64,000 nucleotides of DNA from Portulaca oleracea (Eukaryota; Streptophyta; Magnoliopsida; Caryophyllales; Portulacaceae): assembly GCA_029582165.1 (NCBI GenBank), contig CM055883.1, positions 23,959,501-24,023,500 on the forward strand. The letters are read 5' to 3'. Shown piece after piece: positions 10,641-21,097 of this stretch. Below the pieces are notes generated by a model. That model was not told where the DNA came from. It ran no database searches and saw only the letters and a program-made list of their open reading frames with translations. The position numbers and the translations under genes are program-made. Position 1 is the stretch's first letter. Each line of letters starts with the position of its first letter.

Positions 10641-12251
10641 ATCTAGAACCTGCAGTAACAAATATCTCCTTGAAAGTGCATCAGCTCCTTTGTTCAGCTT
10701 CCCTGACTTGTGATGGATCATGAAATGGAACTGCTGCATAAACTCTACCCAAGTAGCATGCCTGGTGTTGAGTTTGTGCTGCACTTGAATGAATTTCAAG
10801 GCTTCATGATCACTGTGCAATATGAACTCAGCTCCAATTAGGTAGTGTCTCCAGTGTTGTAGAGCTCTTATGATAGCATAGAACTCTTTATCATAGGTGT
10901 TGTATCTTCTCTTGGCATCATTCAATTTTTCACTGAAGTAGGCAACAGGTTTGCCTTCTTGGGTCAGGACTGCTCCTATGCCAACACATGAAGCATCACA
11001 TTCTACTTCAAAGACCTTAGAGAAGCTTGGTAGAGCTAGAACTGGTGCTGAAGTAAGCTGCTTCTTAACTTCTTCAAAGGCTCTTTGTGCTGCTGGAGTC
11101 CAGGAGAAACTTTTGCCCTTCACTAGCTCTGTCATAGGGGCTAGGATGGTGCTAAAATTCCTCACAAACCTCCTGTAAAATGAAGCTAAACCATGAAAAC
11201 TTCTAATCTACTGAATTGAATTGGGAATAGGCCACTCCCTGATTACCTTGACCTTTTCCTCATCCACCTGAATACCTGCTGCTGTCACAATGTAGCCAAG
11301 AAAAGAGACTTGGCTTGCAAAGAATTGACACTTCTTTAAATTCCCATATAGCTGCTCCCTGCTCAATATCTCCATTACACTCTTTAAGTGGTTAACATGC
11401 TCCAATTCAGATTGACTATAAATAAGTATGTCCTCAAAATAGACAACAACACACTTACCAATCAATGGCTTTAGAACCTGATTCATTAGCCTCATGAATG
11501 TAGATGGTGCATTGGTCAAGCCAAAAGGCATGACTAACCACTCAAATAATCCTCCTTTGGTCTTGAAAGCTGTCTTCCATTCATCCCCTTCACATATCTT
11601 GATCTGGTAGTAGCCACTCCTCAGATCAATCTTGGAAAATACAACTGAACCATGCAGTTCATCAAGCATATCTTCAAGCCTTGGGATTGGATACCTGTAC
11701 TTAACAGTTATCTTGTTAATAGCTCTACAGTCAATACACATTCTTTGACTGCCATCTTTCTTAGGTACCAATAAGGCTGGTACTGCACAGGGGCTCAGAC
11801 TCTCCCTTATCATACCCTTCTCCAATAACTCATCAACCTGTCTTTGAATCTCATTTGTCTCAGCTGGGGTCATTCTGTAGGCAGGTTTGTTTGGCAGGAC
11901 AGATCCTGGAACAAGATCTATCTTGTGTTGTATGTCTCTCTTAGGGGGTAGGCCTGGGGGCATTTCTTCAGGAAAGACATGCAGATACTGGTTTAGGATA
12001 GGCTGAAAGAGGGGATGGTCATTTTGTGGGGGTAAGTCTTCCTCAATGTCAAGCAAAATGAGTCCACTTTGTTCACTGAACTCATGTTGTTCAGCTGTCA
12101 AAAGGACATCAAGAGTAGGCTCAACAATAAGGGTTTTAGGTCTTTTTGTGAGCTGGGATGGTCTAAGAGGGGTAAGGGTGATCTTTTTGTGGCTTAGGCA
12201 AAGGGAATATGTATTAGCTCTCCCATCATGACTAACAGATCTGTCATACAT
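10641..12251 (-). pseudogene. CRM-like reverse transcriptase and RNase H (inner element)
   Basis: The RT copies element RNA into DNA and the RNase H removes the RNA strand. RT landmarks run from [19 protein letters not shown] through [26 protein letters not shown] and [19 protein letters not shown] to the active-site box [12 protein letters not shown]. The usual YFDD is YFED here, so a metal-binding aspartate is replaced by glutamate. The copy at 61901-62362 keeps YFDD. The connection ([19 protein letters not shown]) and RNase H ([43 protein letters not shown]) follow. A stop lies at the domain join near 11166-11207, where SIQ is followed by a stop. Confidence 0.85.
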
Positions 12252-13800
12252 TCAAGGCCTTCCTAACAATAGGTGACAGGCATCCATAGGAAGCACATCA
12301 CACCAGACTTCATCTCTATACGCTGAACCAATTGAGAAATTAATAAGGCATCTAGAAGAAATCTTGATACCTTTACTTTGATTCAACCACTGTATAGTAT
12401 AGGGGGCTGGATGAATGCTGGTAGCCAGGTTAAGCTTCTTCACCATGGTTTCAGAGGCTGCATTGGTGCAGCTGCCTCCATCAATGATCAAGTAGAAAAT
12501 TTTCCAACCAATGCGTATCCGTGTGGAAAATATTCTCCTTTTCTCTGTCTCATCTATCATGAATCGCTCAAGATCCTCCTGATCACAAGCATCTCTCCTT
12601 CATCAGGTCCTGCTTCAACCTCCTCTTCATCATACACAGGGTCTCCATGGGGCTCTTCATACTGCTCTTCATCAAAAGGCTTAGGATCAAGCAAAAGAGC
12701 TGCTTGAAACTCAGCCAAGGTGACTGCTCTCCTGTTGGGCATTCATATGCTATATGCCTAAGTCCTTGGCACCTGAAGCACCTTCTTTCTGGGTAGGTTT
12801 TGCTAGCAGGGGCTGGGGTTCTTTGTGGGGCATTTTGTGGCTGATTTTGTGGGGGTCTTGGGGCTGGATATCTGGCTTGAGGTGAGGATAAGGGTGGACA
12901 GGCCTTTTGTGGGGGAATATAAGGCTTGCTGTATGGATTGGGTTTGGTTTAAGTATAAGGCTTGGCTGGGTACTTCCTGCTGTTGTAGTCCTTTGCTCGA
13001 GCTTTCTTTTGCTGCTCCACTTTATGAGCCAGTGAGCTCAGCTCATCAAGGGAATCATAGACCTGCAGCTCAACAATGTTCCTGATAATCTCATTCAAAC
13101 TTGCAAGATATCTGATGTAAGTTTGTACTTCATTCTCTTGCATGTTACATTTCCAAAGAAGTGTTCAAACTCTTTGGTAAATTCTTCCACAGATTTGCTG
13201 CCTTACACAAAATGCTGCAACTTGAAGTAGTTCTCTTTCATGTAGTTGTCTGGAAGGAATTTCTCCTTCAACTTCTGTCTCATTTCCCTCCAAGTGCTCA
13301 CCCTGTCTTCTCCAATCTCCATTCTCCTCTTCTGCAGATTAGTCCACCAAGTAGAGGCATATTTCTTAAGTTTCAAAGCCACTAACTTTACCTTATTCTC
13401 TTCTGTAACCAATCTAAGAAAACATCAGGGTCTAACTCTCCTGCAAACTCTGGTATTTCAATCTTGAAATCAAGCTTTTCAACCCTCCTATCTTCCCTCC
13501 TTATTTCTCTTTCACTTTCACTTTCCTCCTCAGGTTCACTGATCCTAGGGGACCTCCAAATTCTCCTCCTTCTTCTGGGTGTAGGCCTAGGTACTCGACC
13601 TCCTCTCCTTGTCCTACTAAAAGGATTCTCACCTTCTCCTTCCTCCATCTCATCATCAGTCTCCTTATTCAACTGATGCCTATGCAGTCTCATATAGTAA
13701 TTCAACTGCTCACTCAGAAATTAATTTTCTGTTCTACTTCTTCCTTCTCTTTCAGGGTTTGTTCTAAGACTTCCTGAGATGTTTTACTAGTTCCGGCCAT
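12252..13800 (-). pseudogene. CRM-like gag and protease (inner element)
   Basis: Gag starts at ATG 13800 (MAGTSKTSQEVLEQ), 42 nt after the PBS at 13842-13853. After 30 codons a frameshift ends the frame at KINF. The next segment (13705-13388) covers the Arg-rich patch, and the core (13412-13203) carries KLKKYASTWW. The proline-rich linker and zinc knuckle are near 12740-12790, with the second half damaged. Protease shows LIIDGGSCTNAAS near 12470 and HLLLGRP at 12252. A 35-nt-scale deletion after DWLQ is shared with the 7190-7970 copy. With these lesions the element could not make a complete gag-pol itself. Confidence 0.8.
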
Positions 13801-13856
13801 TTTACTAAAACAAGAAAACACACTCCAAGAAAGAACACAATGCTCTGATACCAAGA

Positions 13857-15221
13857 TGATGTATGCTAGCTCCCAAAGATCAGAGTATAGAACTTGCAAT
13901 ACACCACACAGACACACACTTACAACTGAGGCTTTAAAACAAAGCTAATTAGATGCAATTAGCTGAAATGGATGACAACCCAATAAGGAAATAAAAGGAT
14001 AGACTTATGTTCAATCTGATACAGACACACCACAGAATGATCACAAGGGCAGGGACTTGATTACCTCAACAGATCCAGACTCACCACCATTGAAGCAAGC
14101 AAGCTCTATACACACCACCAGGTCTGCCAGCTCCTGGATATTGAAGTAGATTTAACCAACTGAGAGTTTAAGGACACTAAAAAACGAGAGACTCAACTTT
14201 GGCACTAAGAATGCTATTGAAAATTCACTGATTAATTCCTTAAGCAACTGGATACATCACTTTATATAGCTAATCTAAAACAGTTTGATTAGAGGCACTT
14301 AATTTAAGTAACCTGCAAATCTCCCTTCTAAGCTAACTGCAAAACTAAACTAAATACATCACATTACATCTTAGTCTAGCTAATATTATCCGGATACAAT
14401 TGAAAATGAAAAGAAAAACAAAGCTTGCTTCTGATTGGACCAAACAACCAAGGGTTGGCAATTTCAGCTAATCAGGAACTTTCCTAGCTGAGGGGGTAAA
14501 AATAAGTTATCTCAGTAACTTTCCCAGGCTTTTCTTAAGCTAGACATAACCTCAATAGCTTAAGGAAGGCTGGAAAAGACTAAGGTAACCCTCATTGTAG
14601 CTGAAACAAAATAAGTTAGCCACAGGACTGGGATTCTGGAAAAACTGATAACAGGAAACCTTGCAGGGTTGCTTGTTCTGGTGCCTGTAACTTGATGTTT
14701 TCCTGCTCGATCATGCTGGGACTTGACTTGTCCTTGGAAAATGCATGTCAAGGAACAAAAAACTCCTGGGGAACTTGTGCTAAATCTCACTCAATTCATA
14801 GACATAGAATTGAGAAAGATGCCTGCTTGGACTGCTTGTGCTGGGAACTGAGATGGACCTGGATGGCCAATGCTGATGGAATGAGTGGCTGTGCTAGCCA
14901 GAACTTGCCTTATCAAGGTGTAGCAAGCCTGGATGGATGAAGTTGGTGGGCTGGTGGTTGCTGTAGAACTCCTGATCTGTGGTTGAACTGGATGGAAGCC
15001 TGCTGTTTCTGCTGGAATTGTTCCAACAGTTGCTGAGTGTGGTTTAGCAAGGCTTGAGACTGTCATTGTTGGTGTTGAGGATGCTGCCTGATCTTCCTTG
15101 GGTGATGAAGATGATGAAGATGCTACTTGTGCTGTTGCTGTTGCTGAATCATCTTCCTCCTCCTGATCTAAGCTAGTTGGTGACACTTGAGCTGTTGCTG
15201 TACTTGTTGGATGGTCTCCAT
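13857..15221 (-). repeat. CRM-like LTR (inner element, 5' LTR)
   Basis: Near-identical to the LTR at 8027-9378, with an indel of about 15 bp near 14265-14280 and scattered substitutions. Its U3 end lacks the first two bases of TGATGG and abuts the outer element's PPT at 15222. Its first about 430 nt encode another copy of the pol tail (15221-14791, ending LNSMSMN). Confidence 0.8.
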
Positions 15222-15233
15222 TACTGGGGAGGA
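15222..15233 (+). other. Polypurine tract of the outer element, at an inversion junction
   Basis: TACTGGGGAGGA sits immediately before the plus LTR at 15234, as ACCTGCGGAGGA does in the inner copy. To its left is the two-base-truncated LTR of the inverted inner element. The breakpoint is therefore exactly between an LTR terminus and a PPT. Confidence 0.7.
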
Positions 15234-16716
15234 TGATGGAGACCATCCTGAAGAACAGTAAGCAGCAGCAACTTCATCAGCAAAGGAGACACTTACAAGA
15301 GCTTCCCCAGCACTCTCAGTAGCAGCACAGGAAGGAGACTATGTTGTTTCACCAAACTCAACAGTTAAGGAAGCATCTCCATCAGAAACTGCAGGCTTCC
15401 AAATCCCAGCAGAAGCAAAATGTCACACAGAAGTTCAGTAAGCCAGCAGGAGAATCCCAACACCTTCAGCAGTCACCAAGCCACCCACAGCATTCATCCA
15501 AGCTTGTTACACACTTGTGAAACAAGTCTTGGCAACCTCAGCTACTCAGCCATCAGCATTGGTCACTCAGGCCAAGTTCAGTTACCAACAGCAACAGCAA
15601 GCAGCAGCAACTTCAGCAGGAAAGGAGGCACCTACAAGAGATTCACCAGCACTCTCAGTAGCAGCACAGGAAGAAGACTATGTTGTTTCACCAAACTCAA
15701 CATCTAAGGAAGCATCTTCAGCAAAAATAGCAGGCTTCCAAATCCCAGCAGAAGCAAAATGTCACACAGAAGGTCAGTCAGCCAACAGGAGGATCCCAGC
15801 ACCTTCAGCAATCACCAAGCAACCCACAGCATCCATCCAAGCTTGTTACACACTTGTGAAACAAGTCTTGGCAACCTCAGCCACTCAGCCCATCAGCATT
15901 GGTCAGTCAGGCCGAGTTCAGTTCCCAACAACAACAGTCCAAGCAGCAATCTTTCTCAATGTCATATCTCTTGGTTAAGGAAGCTTCAACCAAGGTTCCC
16001 TATGAGTTTTTTGTTCTATGTCATGCTATTTTCAAGTCCAAGCCAAGTCCTAGCATGTTCGAGCATGGCATTAGGTTAAGTCTTCTGTTATCTGTCCATA
16101 GGGCTTATTTTGGTCCTTCCAGCTCGATCTTAATATGTTGAGATTATTTCCAGGTTAATGTTTACGCGGGAACTACCTCAGTAGCTATATTTATCCCCTT
16201 AGGAAGGCAAGCTTCTCATTGGTTCATTTTGCCACCCTTTTGGCATTTGGTCCAATCAGAACTTAGCTTATGTTTTTCTTTTATTTTCTTACAAGTTGTA
16301 CTCGAGATCATTAGGATGTAATAAGTTGTATTAGTTCTAAAGCTTTGTAGGTTAGATTAAGTCAGGGAGATTAAGCAGAATTAGCTTATGTTAAGCAACT
16401 GCTAATCAAACTGTTGTAAGCTTTATATTATGAGTTTCTAAGCAATGCAAGGACATCAGTGTTTATTCAATAGTATTCTCGAGTGTCTTAGAACCTCTGT
16501 ATGTTTGCGAGTATCTTATAACTGCCCTTGAATGCACTTGTGGTGTGTCTGTATCAACTGTAAGCAAGCTTATCTTTTATTTCCTGTATTGGGTTGCCAT
16601 CTATTCCAGCCAACTGGTTTCAATTAGCTATTGTTTTCAAGCATTCAATTGTGTGTGTGTGACTGTCTGATGCATTCTAGTTCAATACTCTGATCATTAT
16701 GAGCTAGCATACATCT
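15234..16716 (+). repeat. CRM-like LTR (outer 3' LTR) with internal duplication
   Basis: Starts TGATGGAGACC and ends CATACATC(T). A segment of about 338 bp (from about 15260) is tandemly repeated (from about 15598), so the tail block with CYTLVKQVLATSATQ occurs twice. Relative to the 5' LTR it has lost sequence near 16065-16080 and 16500-16520. The right flank agttc resembles the left flank ggttc. Confidence 0.8.
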
Positions 16717-16721
16717 AGTTC

Positions 16722-16845
16722 ATGGTGGAAGAATGTTGGGAATCTACTGGATTCCAAGGTTCAATCTATTGTCCTTTACGGTCAGCCCCCAGGCTTCAGC
16801 CAGGGTTATCCAGGCTCTGGTTTTCATGGTATGCCTTCCAACTGA
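16722..16845 (+). pseudogene. 3' end of the PMD gene, separated by the CRM-like insertion
   Basis: After the LTR end and target duplication, a plus frame reads SWWKNVGNLLDSKVQ, then QPPGFSQGYPGSGFHGMPSN, and stops at 16843-16845. The Gly/Pro/Gln-rich tail fits the arginine/serine-rich end of exon 6 at 4055. The frame does not join perfectly across the insertion, in keeping with other frameshifts in the gene. Confidence 0.5.
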
Positions 16846-17489
16846 TTCCTGTTCGGTCCTTCTGGTATTCAGGATGATCCACAACTGGACTCTTTTGCTG
16901 ATGCGACTGTCAGGAGGTTGTTTAGCAGCAGCAGCTTCGGTGGGAACTTTTAGGCATTGCGGCAAGGCTTTCCCTTCTTCTCTCTCTTTTTTTTTTTGCA
17001 ATGTAAAAGAAGTGCCATGTAGTAAAGAAATGCTCAGTTAAATGCAATCAGGCAGACTCGATTTTATGTGACTTGGACTCTCTAATGATGCGACATGCAA
17101 GCTCCCATTTTATTTATTTTCTAGGTCAACCTCTGACTGTTTACAAGGAAGAGATACGAAAAGGAATAATGTATGAAAGAAATTACATTTAACACAATTT
17201 CTAAAACTAAAAAGGGGAAGAAATAAATTACATTTTTACATTTTTACACTAAGAAATAAACGAAAAGAATAATGCAAACACGTAGAAACCATGCACAAAC
17301 GCGTTTTTCTCTTCTGGATGCATGCACGTAGGAGTGTGAACTCAGAAAACGAGTTCATTCCCTCTGTGTAGGGGTCGGTCGGCCTACACGCGATGACAGC
17401 CACCGAGTTCATCCGAATGCGTGTTGCCGGACATTATGTACATCCCCCTTCCTCTAGTTGAGAAACTGTGTACTGGGCAAAAGCGTGAC
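16846..17489. other. Intergenic stretch between the two antisense genes
   Basis: No supportable gene. A T-rich run at 16989-16999 lies near the end of the PMD gene. The stretch 17360-17390 contains ggtcggtcggcctac, shared in type with the region upstream of the PMD gene. Confidence 0.4.
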
Positions 17490-17497
17490 TATATAAG
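17490..17497 (+). promoter_or_regulatory. TATA box of the DUF7745-like gene
   Basis: TATATAAG lies 70 nt upstream of the ATG at 17568, a normal plant core-promoter spacing. A pyrimidine-rich leader (ttctctcaaactttcttctc) lies between. Confidence 0.6.
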
Positions 17498-17567
17498 CTT
17501 GCTTTGCCATCTTGAGTCTTTACCCCGTTCTTGTTTTCTCTCAAACTTTCTTCTCTTGCTTGCAATC

Positions 17568-18960
17568 ATGGCCTTTGAAAGAAAATTCAACTCATGGATG
17601 AACACACTTACCAAACCCGAAAAGCGGCTCCTTACTACAACTTATCCTTGATTTTGAGCCTAAAGCAAGTGAAAATTGTCTGGGTGTTCCTCAAAGCGGC
17701 CTTGACCTTTTGGGACCCTAAGTTCCATGTCTTTCACTTCTCCTAGAACGAATTGTGCCCTCTTCCTGAAGAGTGGGCTTGCATGTTCAAGTTTTATCTT
17801 TATGCTTCGCCAACAACTCCTTCCCTTGCTCACAACCATCGCGAAAAATTCGAGGAATTAATGAACTTCAATCATCTAGCATTAGGACACATCTTGGTTG
17901 GCAGTACAGTCAATTTGCAAGCTCTAGTGGAATTCTTCCAATCACCCAAGGTGCTTAGACTCAACCCGGCGTTGCGAGTGCGAGGTTTGGTCTTTTGCAT
18001 TCTTTCCGAATTTTTATTTTATCATGGCGGTTCGGGTTTTGCACCTATCTCTCTCATCCATGTCGTAGATGAGATGTCCCGAGGTTATAGTCCTGCTCTA
18101 ATGATAATCGCTGATACCCTCCTCGGCCTCGATTCATGGGCTACAACGCAAACCTTTCGCGGAAGTCCCCTCGCTCTTGAAGTGAGTATCGAGACTTTTC
18201 CTTTTCTTTCGCTCTTTTTTTTTCTTTTTTTATCATTTTTTTCTGATTGTGCATGGATCATCCGAGTGGTCCATGTAGAATCATGTGTCGATTTTTTCTT
18301 TTCTTTTTTTATATTTTGGTTGTAATATATTTTTTTGTGCAACCAAAATTCTCACTTTCCTTCTTCCACCTGTAGATGTGGCTTATGGAGCATTTAGACA
18401 TGGTCTTCTCTCCCATTACCTCTTCGGAACTAGCAAACTTTTGCCAACGCAAAAGGAAGTTCGACACCTGCCGCAATTTTGACGAGTGGGTCATTTTTCT
18501 CAAGAATCACAAGGAAATTCGTTGGTGGGTTCAACGGTGGAAAGTGCCATACTTCTTGAGCCACTCTCGTAAGGCAGCCCACATCAGTCTACTTAGCCTT
18601 ATGAAGCTTACCTATTACTTCCTCGATCGAGTCATGCGACAAATAGGGCATTCTCAAGACATTCCCCTTCCTTCGTGCGAGATTCTCGACCTTACCCATC
18701 TCCAAGGGTCGGTGATTGAATCGTGGATCAAATATTGGAACAAATGGGCTGGAAAGGAAGCACCTGCTCCTAACTGTATTTCCACTACTTCGACGGATGC
18801 CTATCGTAGCTGGCTCGCTACTACTATCGGTGCTATCAATTGGCGTGAAAGAATGTCGCGTTCACCTCTTCGAGATACCCCAAAATTGAAGAGTATCATT
18901 GTGGCTAACGATCCTGGGTCGGGATCTAAAGAAGAAACACACCCAAGTAAGGAAAAATAA
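17568..18960 (+). pseudogene. DUF7745-like gene, antisense extra ORF of the Tat element (two exons)
   Basis: The ATG at 17568 (MAFERKFNSWMNTL) follows a TATA box. After TTTYP the frame must shift by one (near 17645) to LILSLKQVKIVWVFLKAALT. That reads FWDPKFHVFHFS, an in-frame TAG at 17744-17746, then NELCPLPEEWACMFKF, and is open to 18181. A GT at 18182 and AG at 18374-18375 define a 194-nt intron. Exon 2 (18376-18960, 195 codons) starts MWLMEHLDMVFSP and ends KEETHPSKEK. The FWDP...FHF...PLPEEW pattern and the FCILSEFLFYHG block resemble plant DUF7745 proteins, found in retrotransposon extra ORFs; function unknown. Only two lesions are visible, so it is better preserved than the pol genes around it. 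Confidence 0.6.
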
Positions 18961-19862
18961 GCAAATCCAACCGAATGAGCACTAATGAGCCTATATCGAG
19001 TCCAATTCAACTACGACTAGACTTAATACTAAATAAGTAGGATGGAGAAAAAGAAATGAAATGAAAGAAATGCGTGCACTATATATTTTTATTTATTTGA
19101 TGCTTTTCCTTTAGAAAATTAATAAAACAAAAATATGTTAAAAAGATGTATTCTTTTTATTGATATAAGAAGTAAAGTATTACATTTATGTTTTACAAGA
19201 ATTAACACAAGCCATGTTCTTCTTCTTCTCGTCCCTCAAAAGCACAACTTCGGCAACAACATTTTTACTCTCTCCTTTTACCTAACTCGTCCCAAAGAAT
19301 TTTCGAGCTAGTCTCTCATTTTTATTTTCTCTTTTTTCTTTTACTCTCCTTTTGCCTGACCTGCCTCAAAAAGGTTTTCAAGTGGAGCGTACCATGCTGG
19401 GGCCCGAGTCTCGGTTTTCATGGCCATCAAGTCTTTCCGCACCCCCTCCTAAGAAAACGAGAAAAAAAACTGCAAGATCGGGTGTGGAGTCCATTTCAAG
19501 GTTGACCCAGGACCTTGGAGGCGTACTCGGGTCATCCCCGGGTGTGGCATCCATTTTAAATGGGACCCTGGACCATAGGAGTGGAGCTACGGCTCCTCAT
19601 CAGGACCTACTCCGGGCCTTTAAAAGGGTTCGGAGTCCTTCCGAAAGAATAAGCGGAAAAGGGTCAACGTGGGTTGTCGGAATGGACGCGCCTTCACGCT
19701 TTGGGTCATAACTCCTTAAATATATCTCCGATGGGTCTCAAATTTAGGGATCTTAAAGTACACACCAAGAGCTTTCCATCGATATCTTACAGGCCTAAAA
19801 CGGAGTCCTGATGAAGAATTTATGGGCATTTGAAGTCGGCAGGGAAAAGCTGCCCAGAACAC
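18961..19862. other. Non-coding region downstream of the DUF7745-like gene
   Basis: AT-rich at 19060-19190, with possible polyadenylation signals (aataaaac near 19120). From about 19480 it becomes GC-richer, with repeated phrases such as gtgtggagtccatttcaagg and gtgtggcatccattttaaat. It could be upstream LTR sequence of the plus-strand gypsy fragment. No gene is supported. Confidence 0.35.
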
Positions 19863-20487
19863 TGTCACGCCCGAGTAATTGTTCTGAGCGCCCACGAAGA
19901 TTGACGATGGTACGTTGGATTTGCCGGACCAGTGAGCAGTCGCTCCCGAATCGATCTGTGACTCGCCCGAGTCAGCCCCCTGTGACGCGCGTGTTATTTC
20001 GTTATTTTTGTTCTGTTTTAACCTAATTTCATGTTTAGTATAAATACCCTGTTTAGGAGTTTTTTTGCCACAACGTTTGATGATTATGAACATGCTATTG
20101 CATTGTTAGGGTTTCTTTAGATTTTCTCCCAAAATCTAGATTACTTTATCCAATCTTTTGGTGGTGTTTCTAGTCATTCCTTTTTTGATCATTTGGTGGA
20201 TGATTCCTTTATGATGGTCATGGTGGGGTGTTAGGCTTTGGTGGTGGACTACCTTTATCCAAGGTCATATCCAATCCCATTTGGTGTTCAAGGTTGTTGA
20301 TATTGGGTGATTTTGATTATTATTCCTGTTATTATTCAAGTTCAAGGCTATTATTGAGAAGTTCAAGCAAGGGTGTTTGAGATGTTCATCTTTCTCCCCT
20401 TATTCTATTGTTCATGGATTTCTCTCATCTCATCTACAACTACAACTCAAGCTAATTTCATCAATACCCCAACCTCGCCACGCTCCA
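19863..20487 (+). repeat. Probable LTR of a plus-strand gypsy fragment
   Basis: The right end is fixed by ...gctcca followed by tt and the primer site TGGTATCAGAGC at 20490. A plausible start is TGTCACGCCCGAG at 19863, but no second copy exists here to prove it. The LTR may extend further left. Confidence 0.4.
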
Positions 20488-20489
20488 TT

Positions 20490-20501
20490 TGGTATCAGAG
20501 C
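20490..20501 (+). other. Primer-binding site, initiator tRNA-Met type
   Basis: TGGTATCAGAGC lies two bases after the presumed LTR end, followed by a leader and a gag start at 20846. Confidence 0.75.
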
Positions 20502-20845
20502 TCAAGGTTTGCATTAGCTTGAGTTTTTGTTCATTCCTCTATTGTTCATTACTAGTAGAGTTGTCTTTTGTTGGATTTGATTGTATATTGGTGATCCCCA
20601 TCCCTTGTGACTCCAAGTGTGTTGGAGAAATTGTTATTGCTATTGTGTTTATTGATTTTGAAGCATATTGGAGCTTTGAGGAAAGGTTGGAAAATTGTGA
20701 CTGCAAGGTGTTCGATGAAACATCTAAGTGAAAAAAACACAAAGAACCCTTAGCCAAACACAAGCCAACTACAAAAGAGCCCCCAAACTCCACAAATTAT
20801 CCCAAACACAATCCGTCCTTCACCCTTACTATTGTTATAGCCCTC

Positions 20846-21097
20846 ATGGCGAGACTTGAGAGTCGATTCATGAACATTCAAAATACTCTTGATGGCCTCT
20901 TGACTCAAGGAAACAACATTGCCATCAACCATCGGTATCGAACCCGTGACGAACAAAGGAGGTCCACTAGACGCCATATCCGTCCTCCTCCCTCCTACGA
21001 GTCGAGTGACGATGATAGAGGCTCATTTCGGCGACATCGTCGACGGGAAGCGGTTGATCGGGCAGCGCCTCCTGGAGTAACAGAAATAATGACGTAG
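20846..21097 (+). pseudogene. Gag N-terminus of a plus-strand gypsy fragment
   Basis: The ATG at 20846 opens MARLESRFMNIQNTLDGLL, then an arginine-rich stretch with RPPPSYESSDDDRGSFRRHRRR, typical of Ty3/gypsy gag N-termini. After about 80 codons it runs straight into the C-terminal end of the Tat integrase on the opposite strand (near 21097). Only the 5' end of this element remains. Confidence 0.55.

Larger units (their letters stand above)
4056..16716. mobile_element. Compound CRM-like retrotransposon cluster with inverted core
   Basis: The cluster is bounded by LTR ends TGATG at 4056 and CATC(T) at 16716. It is flanked by a 5-bp near-duplication of target: ggttc at 4051-4055 and agttc at 16717-16721. 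Order: plus LTR (4056-5389), plus gag-protease (5447-7189), minus gag fragment (7190-7970), minus LTR (8027-9378), minus pol and gag (9379-13800), minus LTR (13857-15221), plus PPT (15222-15233), plus LTR (15234-16716). The outer LTRs and target duplication suggest one original plus-strand insertion into the PMD gene. Its middle was replaced by inverted sequence of the same family, holding a full-length copy plus extra gag. CRM affiliation rests on pol reading into the 3' LTR with a SLRTNFPQP motif after the integrase, and on an initiator-Met-type PBS. Confidence 0.7.
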
